Assembly (NCBI GenBank): GCA_037039925.1
Contig: JAXRKP010000303.1
Coordinates: forward strand, 143,501 to 207,500
Source of the DNA: Doris montereyensis
Lineage: Eukaryota; Mollusca; Gastropoda; Nudibranchia; Dorididae
Direction of reading: 5' to 3'
DNA length: 64,000 bases
The notes under the pieces are model-generated. The model worked only from the letters and a program-made list of their open reading frames with translations, searched no databases and was not told the origin of the DNA. Each line of letters opens with the position of its first letter. Position 1 is the first letter of the stretch. Of this stretch, positions 43,884 to 55,800 are shown one piece after another. Made by a program: the position numbers and the translations under genes.

Positions 43884-46800
43884 GTGATTTTATTCCCCTG
43901 CCTTTTTCTTCTTGCTTCCTGTTGCATTGTTTTCATCCTGTCTGTGTACACTCTCTCGAAATAAGAGAAAAAGTATTTTGCAAATGGCCGATTACATGTA
44001 GCCTGTCCAAATCAGCGCCCCCCCCTTTAAATGTACGCCAGGTGCTACTGTTAATTGCTACTCTTTTCCTATCATATTCGATATTTCATGTTTAGTAATG
44101 TGAACAAAACTTGTTTGGTCTTATTGTGATACAACAAAAATTTTCCCTTCTTATCTTTGTTTCATGGGAAATATATTGAAAATATATTCAGATCGATGTT
44201 TTATGCCACAGAGTCAATTCTAAAGTGTCTTTACTCACTTTGACATTTATTCATCCTGTATACAACTTAAACAATTTTATTCTCCTTGAAAACTAGAATC
44301 AGGTTATGTGAACAGTGGGTTTGTGGGGCAGGGAAATGGTGAATGCTGGTGCAAGGGCTAAACTTTGTTGCTCCATTTAACATTAAAGAAATGTGTTAAT
44401 ACTATTAATGATGACACAGTGAGAAGATGCCAAAAGCGGTGACACATAATATAATTTAAGGTTTTTTGGTTTTTTTTTACAAATATTTCTTATTTGTTTA
44501 TTTACAGAAAATTTCTTTAGGTGAGAAATTAATCTTTCTTTCTTTATCAGTTCCCATTCTACCTGACGGTGTATGAGTGTAAATGCCTGAAATGATATTT
44601 CTCCCTGTCCTTACGTTTTCTGTTTCTTTCATGAGGGTTAAAAGTGAATTAGACTTAACCTTGTTTGATGCAACAGCTACCTAGAATTGTTGTCAGTAGA
44701 TAACGAGAATGTAATATCTCTGGAATGTTAAACTCATAGTAAACACCAACAAAACTGAACACACGACCATCAAGAGAATTGATGGCGAACACTGGAGAAA
44801 GGTGAAGAAAGTAGGATCAATTCTGAGGGACAAAGAGGACATACTATGCAGAAGAAAGCAACTATCAAAATGCAGCTGTACAAACTATCCCCGGTTTGGA
44901 TAAAAAATGACAGAATCAAGCAAAATTCAAGACTGAATGTATACAGAGCGCTCATAAAGTCAATTCTTCTTTATAACTCTGGAACATGGACACTCACCAA
45001 AGATGAACATAAATTAGACACGTTTCACAGAAAATATTGAGAACTGCTCTTAACATACGGTCAACAAAGATATCAAGCAAATCTCTCTATAAGAACACAA
45101 ATGAAACATCTTTATCACTCACAGTTTTGCGGAACAGATGTCGAATATTCGGACACATCCTCAGGCAAGATAAAAACACGCCAAGTAACAAATCCATGAT
45201 TAACTACTTCAAAGAGCAAACTACAAAGAGACGAGGTAGACCAAAAACAACACTTGTGACAACCCCAGACAAGATCTTGAAAGGATGAAACTACAATTCG
45301 AGACACTACAAGACCTCGAAGATATACGCAGCCATTGCATGAAACAGTCAGAAATAGAAGCATATCACTGCAACAATATACAAGGCAGCCCAGGTGGAAA
45401 AGTCAGATGACTCTTCAGCGGAAGGGCATCAAGCCAGTTGAGTAAATCAGTTAGATAAAGAGAAGAGGAATAAGATTTCAAAGAAATGTACACTGCTTGG
45501 CGGCGGCATCTTCCTCTTTCTTGTTGTGAGTCTGAGCTCAAGGTCTAAAGCGTTAACGTAAGAATCATCTTGTTTATTCCCAATGTTTTTGTTTTAGAGA
45601 CCATCTGGCTAAGAGGTTGGCATTTGTTGTCTCCCAATGACCAGCCTCTTAGTAATATAAGGGGAGACCACTGTAGTGGCAAAAATAATTATTATTAAAA
45701 TATGCAAGGCAACACTTTTTCTTTCTTTTTTTCCAGAGGCCATCTACTCAGCAAGAATTCTGTAGCTGCAAACCATGCAACAAATCATTCAGTACAGCCA
45801 ATGCATATGAAAATCACATGCAGTCTAAAAAGCATAAAGAAACAGTATCACATGCTGCTCAAAAGTCAGCGAAGAAAAACAGAGCTGTCAATAAACAGAG
45901 TGACAAAAGTAACACAAGTCGCCAGACACCAAAAACAAAACCTGATGACACAGATGTTGTGATGGCTGCAGAGGATGATAATGATGGTGACTTTTGTTTT
46001 TTTTATTCGCTCCTTTCCCCTGTTTCAAAGGATGCTATAAACGATAGAGCTTTATTCTTCTTGTGTCAATCTTTCTTAAGTGTGGTGTGGATTTTAACAA
46101 ATGATTTTTGTACTGGTATTCATATGTTTGAGTGGCAACAGTGGTCGAGTGTTTAGGCTGCCGGACGGGTTCATGAGGTTCCTAGTTCGAATCCTAGCAA
46201 AGCCAGGTCTGACGTTGTGTTCCTTGGGAAAGACACTTAACACGCATTTTCCCCACTCTACCCAGGTGCGAATGGGTACAAGCACTAGCTTGTGAATAAA
46301 AACCTGCTTCAGACTACCGTCCTGGCCAGGGGGTGATTATTGTCACCTGTTCTGCTTCACGCTATAGAAACTGGGACACGCTCCGGCTCTAAGGGTCTTG
46401 AAGGAACTTTACTTTACTTTATTCCAATGTTTGGTACATTTATTTTTTTGTTTCTTTATTCAAAGTTATTCTCATATCACGACTTGTAATACTAAATTCA
46501 TAGGTGTGATATGGTTTAAAACTCTTTGTATTTCCCTTAAAGTGAAAGTTTTAATTATTGTATATGTTTGATAGTTAAACTTAAGGAGCACTTCTAAATT
46601 GAGGCCATATTTTTGTGGGGGGGGGGGGGGGGGGTTGTGTTTGGATATGTGTATAATGTGGAGCATACAGGTACAATGGACGGTTGGCGAGTGTTGCAGG
46701 TAGGTCCAACTTCTTTTCTTTTACTCATTTACTTATCTTTCATCTTGCTGTTGCTTCTTTCTTAATTTACCCTGAGATCACCGCTTACGGTGGACAGGGT

Positions 46801-49800
46801 AAATTTCAATCTATCAATCAGCATGCAAATACAGGCCCTATAGAAATACAAATTTTTATTAATTACTAGATTAAATTAAAGAGTGGTAAAAGTTAAAAAC
46901 TTTTTGTTGTTTTTGTCTCTTTTTTATTTTTTATAGATGATTCTGATGCAGAATCCTGGGACAGCTATGATGGAAATAGCCTGGGACTTGAGGAGTGTTT
47001 ATTTTGTTCATTTATTAGTCCATCATTGGAAGACAACATCAAGCACATGACATCTACCCATGGATTTTTCTTACCTGATGCTGAATATATCAGTGACTTG
47101 GAAGGTCTCATTTCTTATCTTGGTAGGCATCTAAGTGGCTGGTTTGGTCACAAACAGTGGGGTTTGGGGGCCTCGTTCTATGGATGTTTATATCGAACCG
47201 ATTTAAATATGATTTTGAGATATTTCAAAAAATCATTTATTGTTGAAACTTATTTTGAACTGATTGATAATTTGACTTCTTTTTTAATCCACCAGGACAG
47301 GTAATTTCAAAGTTTTGGAGTCAGAAAATGATAATTCAAGTCAAAGCAACAAATACCAATATGAACTTCACTCATGGAGATTTTAATGAAACAAAAATTG
47401 TTTTCATCATTTACTATCATATTTTTAATGAAACAAAAATGACCTCCAGCCCTCCTTAGCTTTTTCTACCTGTATATTTATATAAAGCTTAAAGAAAGAT
47501 CAGAGATAATCAAAAAGAAGTTTCCGTAGCATGATGAAGTCCATGCTAAACTACAGTATGTAATGTACAATTTATCCATGCAAAAGTCGTAGTCCTATTA
47601 AAAATCTTTGTTGAAAGTTGGCGTAAGTTGTACAGACTTGATTGTTCGGAGGCAAATGTTATTCTAATTCGTCTTGTGAATAATACGAAGGAGCCACAGT
47701 GGAGTGAAGTCAAAGGCGAAATATGACAATAAGTGACAACTCCACTAATAAAATTAGTTCTGTCTTTATTAGTGGAGTTGTCACTTATTGTCATATTTCG
47801 CGTCTAATTCGTCTTGATGTATTTGTTGTTTTTTTATTTGGGTGTTTTTCTTTTTTATTGTGTGTGAGTTTCTTTTTTATTATTTTTATACCATGTTCTT
47901 TCTAATAAGTGCTCAGGGCGGCATGAAAATGTAAGGGGTGGGCGTTTATTAAGGATAAAAAAAAAGATCAGAAATCTATTAAAGCCATATCATCACATTA
48001 TGCCTACAATGCTCGCCTCACTCAATTATGATAGTTTGCAAAACCTCACACCCACTCCCCTCTGGCTAAAGCTTTTCATATCAGATGTCATACTTAAGCG
48101 ATGCAATATAATGGCAACTGTCTGTCACTACATCTAGTGTCAAAGTATCTAAATCTACGTTATTAAGCTGTTCAATGTGTAATGATGTGTTGTTAATGAT
48201 AATTGATACCAGTATGGTAGTGAGTGAGGATAGGGAGGGGGGGTGGTTATTAAGGCATAGGCATTCATTAGGAAGAATAAAGAATATGGTACATTGTTAT
48301 CATGTCTTTTAAAGGCACTTTTAAGCCATTTGGGTTGTTTTGTCCAAGTGATTTCTAGACATTCCTTATGATACTTTTCTGTGATGAACATTTTGTAAAG
48401 TGTCTTTTTACTTCTCCCTTTTGATGTTGCAGATTGAATATTTCCCCATCTTCTTCTTTTTTATTTAGATGAAAAGGTAGGGGCTGGACATATTTGTCTT
48501 TGGTGCAACGAAAAGGGGAAACGATTTCGTGATGCTCGTGATGTCCAAAGACACATGGTCGACAAATGTCATTGCAAGCTCCTTCATGAAGGCGAAGTTT
48601 TATCTGAATATGCAGATTTCTACGATTATACGTGAGTCTTCTTTTCCTGTGAAAGATGTGGGCCCTTGTCTTTATATGGCATTCTTCTGTATCCAGTTAT
48701 TTATTTGGAAACTAGTTTTTCTTTTGTCAATGGGTTTTTTTTTTCAGACCTGCCGTTTGTCCCGATTTAATCGGAATCATACCGATTTTTAAGCGAAAAT
48801 GTGTGAAATTCCGATTTTCCGTTGGTCCACCCGGATTTTTTGTAGTACAACTGCAGTCATTGCCTGTATGGCATTGTTCCATATATTCAGCATGCGATTT
48901 TGTTTTTAATCAGCCAATAGCCGGATGTCGTGCATATCCAGGATTCATGTAATTATGAGAAATAGTGTATCGATTCTTCGCTAATATATTGTTCTCTTTG
49001 TCCATTGTTCAGAGTACTCGTTGAAACTTAAAAAATCGCATGATTACGTGTTATTGAGGCCTCTTGCGATACATAAAGCCTTGAATTTCAAACTGATTAG
49101 GCAGAAGGCTTCATTGATATTCAATGACTTGTTAGATCTAGATCTAAATGTCCCTAGTATTAGGGACATCTAGGTCTAGATGATATGTGTCTGTACTCTT
49201 GAATAGATCTAATAGATCTAAATTAAGTCGAATTTTAAAAAAAATCTTTGAAAGAATATGACTCCCCTGCAGCAAAGTGCGATCACACACGTATCGTCAG
49301 AAAGAGAGAGAGAAATGTCGCGCATGTGTGTGTGTAAAAAGAGAGAAATAGAGAGCATTTTCGTGTGCGTTTCGTACAATTGCGAATGTATGTGAGTGTG
49401 TGTGTGAGAGAGGGAGTGAGCAACAATTTATGAAGTGAAAGGCAAATTCAAGGAAGAATAGAGGTTGGATGATAATTGACAGGTATGTCATGCACGTATG
49501 TCTGACCGATTAGCAGGAGTGGGGTGGGCATGTGTGTGAAGAGTGTGAAAATATGATAGCAATGATTAGCAAGATAAGTGACCACTCATGAGAAAGAGAG
49601 GAAAAACGAGTGTGTCTTCCACTTCCAGTATAAAAACAATCAGTGGGAAGGAGGCAACTGTAATGCTGATTTAGTACTAGAATTCAGGTTTTATTGAGGG
49701 GGGTGGGGGCTTTTATAATGGATATTTTTACTTGGGAAAGGGCGGAAGCAGCGTCAACAATGACCATATTTTAGTATTATTAAGTTCGAGATTAGGCGAC

Positions 49801-52800
49801 CATCTGACTCTATACCTGAAATCGTTCATGTATCCTGATTTTTTTCCCCAGGATCCTGATTTTTTTACATCTAGATCCTGATTTTTAAAAATTTAGAGTG
49901 CAGGTCTTTTTTTGTTGTTGTTTTTTTGGAAAGGGGGGAATGAAGCTTTTTAATTTGTAATGTTTTTTTGGCGGTATTGAAGTTAGCTTTACTTTAACTT
50001 GTTTGATGAGATAAATTGAGATTTTAATTATTTGTTAGATTTGATAGAACTAAAATCTGTTTGTAGGAAAAATAAAAATACTAAACATTAGGATCGATAT
50101 TGGAAGAATTCAATTTGTATCCAGTTAGTAGTAGATGTACTAAAGTGTAAAGGAATGAGATTTAATTCTTACCAGAAAACAAAGCCCACTCATTGCTGAA
50201 ACTATAATTTAAATGTCATGAATTATACAGGCCAAGTTATCCTGATGGTGAAAACCCAGGTGTAAATCCAGACGAAGTTGTTGACATTACTGAATTGGAT
50301 TGTGATGGTTTTTCTTTGACTTTGCCTTCAGGTAACTTATGATTGAAATATGATGATAATTTATCATGAAATGAATAAATGTAAAATGAAGTCTCCTCTT
50401 TGATTTTGATGAAATTTGGGAGGTTTTGCGTTTGTCTTTCAACTAGTTTAATATGTTTCAACTTAATTTGGATGATTTAAGAGAAAATTGATGGAAAGGG
50501 TTGTATCCTAATGTAGGTCTGAAACCAATGAACAGACTTAAGGATTTGACATAATATGTGGTTTTAAAGCTAAGATACCATTTATTGATCCATAAACAGG
50601 AAATTACATTGTGTTTGTTCACAAAATGTTCACAATAGATGATTACAATAGAAAAATTCATTAACATAATAATTAAGTATGATTCATACTCTCTCATTCA
50701 CTCATAGGCCTCTCACTCTCGCAATGTTAAAGCGTCATAATATATGGGTACAATCAAATGAAATGTTAATGTTTTACATAGATGGCATCACAATTCTGTA
50801 TGGTGAAAGGGAAAAGTAAATTAGAATAACGGCGTTTTTTAAATACAGCAACAAAAGAAACAGTTGATTGTCCTAATATTTTAGAAGCATTTCTTAAAGC
50901 TCTATTGATTTTTCCTTCTCACCTTCTTTATTATTGTCTCCCCATGCAGTCAACCAAAAATTGAATACAGTAATTATGCATTAACAAAGAACAAAAGACA
51001 ATAATGTGGTTTCAATGCGTAAAATGTCCAATTTCTGCATAAAGTACATTCTCTTGTTAATGCTACATAGTATGGCCGCCATTCTAGTTTTTACCAAGAT
51101 ATTTATATTCTTTGACCAATTCAACAATTTTGTTTTTAATTTTGATTTTAGAATGATCTGGACCTTCTATCCTAAAGTCAAAATCATTGTTTAATTGTAA
51201 AAAGTGTTCATAACACCAGTGTACAGCTATGGATATTAAATTAGCATTATAAGACTGAAAGTAAGTAAACAGTTTTGTATGTGAATAATTTCATTTCTTA
51301 TTATGTCCTGCAGGTATCTCTATTGGACACAGATCTCTTGTCAAATACTACCATCAAAATATGGTGCCACATTATCATGAGCAGACACGTAAAGTCCTGC
51401 CGAAAATGTTGGCTCATTATAAAGCTCTGGGCTGGACTGGATCTATTGGTACGGTGACATTTTATGATAATGAATTTTTTTACAACAAATATCAGCATTT
51501 TTATACACTCAAACCTTGTTATACAGCCATTCTTGTTTACCGTCAGCTTTTTACCTTGGTACGAATCTGCCACTATGCAAGAAACAAGTAATAACTGATT
51601 ATACCACCATCCGCCAATGATTTGGCATTAATGTTCCTTCATAACTATTGTAAAATACAACTCGTTTTACCACCACTATACATCACCACCCCCTTCTCTG
51701 AAGTGATGCAAGTGGGTAAAAGTAGAATCTACTTTGGCTTGGTCACAGATCATGGAGTCTAAACACACACTACACACACAAGCACTACACTACAGTTATG
51801 TGTATCTCAGTACAGTAGTGACCGCCTAAATGCCTGGTGCTTGGGAAGCGGAGAAAATGGACATTTAGGTGAAACAGGCATTTAGACGAAAATAGGTCAG
51901 GGGCAGCATAGGTCAGGGGCAGCAATTTGGGGGCAGGGGTGTGTGATCAGCAAGTGAGTTCATCAAGCATGGTGCAGAAATTCGACATTTACCTCCCTTG
52001 TGTGTGATTTTAATTGCCCCGTTTTATTTTATCTTGTCTGTTGACCATCACTCGCCATAAAGATTCAAAGGCACAATGGATAGGGCCAAAGCCAGACAGG
52101 GGAGCATTAAAACTGTTCACACCTTGTCCCTCGATTGCGATGAGTGGCCGGTCTATTAAAAACGCCAGGCGATTGCATGTCACTTATGACATCAAGAAAG
52201 ATCCTGAGCAGAGTCTAGAAGACTGGTAGTCAATTTTAATTGCCCAGCGACAAGCCAGTGATCCAATGGGACAAAGGCTGTGCTGTACAGTGGGTGGAGT
52301 TGTAAAGAGAAGACTTTATTTATTTACTGCCCATTATGCCAGTTGGCACGTAGGGATATCCATCTCTCTCTTTTCATGGCAAGCGTCTTTATGGAATTCC
52401 AGGTTTCACCCCAGTCTTTAATCTTATTCTTTGCTGTCCTTCTCCAAGTTGTCTTTGGCCTGCCACGTCTCCTTTTCCCTTCAGGGGTCCAATTTAGGGC
52501 AGTCTTGGTGATGCTCAAGCTTCTCCTTTTCTTAAAACATGCCCTTATATCCACGTCCATCTTCTTTTAAGAAGAATGTCTTGCATGTGGTCTATTTTGC
52601 ATTTTCAGAGAAGAGTCGTTTGAAATTTTGTTTGGCCAAAAAATATTTTGCATTTTTTCGCAGGCATTTGGTGTGGAAAGAGGATAACTTGTTCATGTTT
52701 CTGTCTGTCATCCTCCAGCATTCAGATCCATATAGTAGAGTTTATAGGCCACAACTTTGGTAGATTTTTAGTTTTTGTTTCGATACTGTATTCTTTTGTT

Positions 52801-55800
52801 TTCCATACATTTTGAAGGAGTTTCTTGCTTTGTTTAGGCGTCTGTTAATTTCTTTGTCAGCTCCTCAGCTACTTGTGACAACGCTGCCTAAATATGTAAA
52901 TTTCTTGGTTGTTTATATGCTATTGTTATTGATGAGGATTGAAGAGGGATTTTGTATATTTAATGTCATTAGTTTAGATATTGTAAGGCTTATTTTTAAA
53001 CCTATCTGTTGATCAAAGAGCTTAGCCGTGGTGTTTTCTCTTGCATGTGATGATGTGAGTGTGTCAATAGCGCCAAATCTATATCCTCTAGCGAAGAGAA
53101 GAGAGTCCATCTAATTCCTCTGTGTTGATCACTGGTTGTTTGCTTCATCGCCCAGTCTATAACAATGATGAAGATGCTTGCTGACATCACACACCCTTGT
53201 CTGACACCAGTCCTGATTTCAAAATTTTGATTGCTATTTCCAGCTTGACATGTGAATTCATTGTAGAAACTTTTAATGAGCTGAACAAGATGTTGGGGTA
53301 TTCTGTAATTCCTTAGAATTTGCCAAATGCTTTCTCGGTGGAGGTTATCGAATGCCTTTTCAAAATCAATGAAGTTTATATACAGTTGTCTCTGCCATTC
53401 ATTGCATTGCTCTATAATGTTTCTTAATGTGAAAATTTGGTCCGAGCAGTTTCTTCCATTTGATATTCGTTGTATTATTATTTTTGCAAGAACTTTACTA
53501 GGGATAGACGGGAGCATCATTCCCATCCAGTTATTGCAGTCCCACAGATTGCCTCATTTGGGAATCTTTATTATTATAACTTCATTCCATTCATATGGAG
53601 TTTTCTTTTCTGTCTATAGTTTAGTGAAGAGTGGGTGCAGTATTTTTGCTGCAAAAGCGGGTTCCGCTTTAAAAAGTTCAGCGTTTAAGTTGTCTATGCC
53701 TTTAGAGTTTAATAGCAACTGTTATTTCATTTAAGCTAGATGGGTCTATACTTATATTCAAATCTTCCTGTGCCTCTTCAATGCTTGCTTCTGTATCTAT
53801 ACTTATATTCAAATCTTCCTGTGCCTCTTCAATGCTTGCTTCTGTTGGAGGTGGTGGACTGTCTAAACTTTCTATAAAGTGTTTGGTCCATCTTGCATTT
53901 TTTTCAGCCTTAGTTGTGAGAAGCTCTCCTTGTTTGTTTGTAATAGGCGGGTCTGAAGTTCCTTGATATTTTCCACTTATTGCGTTTGCAATTTTATAAA
54001 CTCTGCCTTGGTCTCTCACTCGTGATGGTTCTTCTGCTTCATTGACAAGTCTGTCCATGAATGGTCTTTTGTCTTGTCTTGCACTCCTTTTGACTTCCTT
54101 GTTTATTTCCTGGTATTGAGTTGACAATCTTTTTTTCAATCTGCTTGATTTTGCATCAAATATTTTCTTCTTAATTTCCTTCCTCTTTTCAATTGTTTTC
54201 ATGTGTCATTTGATAGTCATTCTTTCCTTTTGTGTCTTTTTGTTCCTAAGCATGTTTTAGCTGTCTCTAAGTAAGCTTGTTTGATAGTGTTCCATCTGCT
54301 GTTGATTTCATTTCCACCACATGTCATATCAGTCAGCACCTGAAACCTATTCTTCAAGCTTATAATAAAAGTTTTGGCTGTATTAGGATCTTTAAGTTTG
54401 TCCATGTCGTATCGTTCTCTGCCTTTTCTTAGTTTGATTTTTAGATTTGCAACCACTAGATGGTGGTCATTTCCAATGTCAGCTCCTCTTTTTACTTTCA
54501 CGTCAGAAGGGATCTTCTCCATGTTTCATTTATGAGAAGATGATCGATCTGGTTTCTATCTCTTCTATTTGGTGAACACCATGTAAGCTTGTGAATCTCC
54601 TTATGAGGTAACAAAGTTCCACTAATAACAAAATCGTTAGTGTTTCAAAAGTCCAATAATCTTTCTCCGTTGTCATTTATAATGCCACATCCTTCTTTTT
54701 CCATAGCTCTTTCATTTGTACTATTGTTGCAATCTTTGCAATTAGGTCACCCATTACAACTTTTGTATCATGCTTTGGTATTTTCTCCTATTCAGCTGTT
54801 AGTTGGTCATAAAAATCATCCTTGTTTTCATCCTTGCTTTCGTTTGTGGGGCTGTAACATTGTAATTTGTATAATCGAAACATTGACATGCTTTCCTTTC
54901 ATTCTTATCTTTATCAATCTGTTGTTAATGGGTTTCCATTCCATCACATTTTCCTTTTCTTTTCTTCAATATAATGACTACACCCTCTGAATGTTGATTA
55001 TCATCCCTTCAGAATAGAGAACAGTTTCACCTGAGTTTGTTTTTATCTCTCCAGCTGCTGTCCACCTATATTCACTGATGCCTAGAATATACAAATTGTA
55101 GCACCTCATTTCTGATGTTATTTGTGCTAATTCATGGTTCTAACATTCCAGAACCCTACTTTGGTCTTAGATTTTGTGGCGAACAGAACTCCCCATATTC
55201 CTGTCAGTACCTTCTTGACGGCTTTCACTACTGCCATTCATACAGTATCTTGCGATGACTCTGGAAGTACATTGCTCAAGCCCTTGTGCTATTATTTTCC
55301 TTCATTGCTGTTTCCGTAACATGATGTTTTTCTAGGGTTGGGTTGTTAGTCCTATGCCCAACCCCCAGACTTGGAGGGCCAGGATATATTTTTGGAGGTT
55401 CACTCCTAGGTCGGTTGCTCTCCCGAGCTATAGAGTCCTGCCTACCCTTTGTTTGAGATTAGAGTTTCCTTCTCCTAGGTAAACCGCTTTACTGAGCTGA
55501 TGGGCTTTACCTGCCTTCTAGCTTATTAGGGTATTTTCTAAGGACTGAGTTCCTATTCAACAATCCCACCCCGCCCTTTATGACTAGCACCAGTTTTGTC
55601 CACGTCTGCTTATTGATTATTCACAGCTAACCCATATATCTAAAGGTCTTTATCTGCAACCTGGGGAAGCGCCTGGCAGGGGGTGGTTGGCCCCTCAGGA
55701 AAGAGAAGACTGGTCATCTTTTATTACATTACAATAGATAGTATGAAGGGTGGTTACGCTGCATTCACTGGTTTTACATTGTTGACGGGCAATGGGATAA

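Noticed and set aside
47717..47800. The 36-bp perfect hairpin as a transcription terminator or pre-miRNA
   Set aside because: Both arms are pieces of the 33.5-34.2 kb repeat and the whole is framed by a target duplication, so a rearranged insertion explains it.
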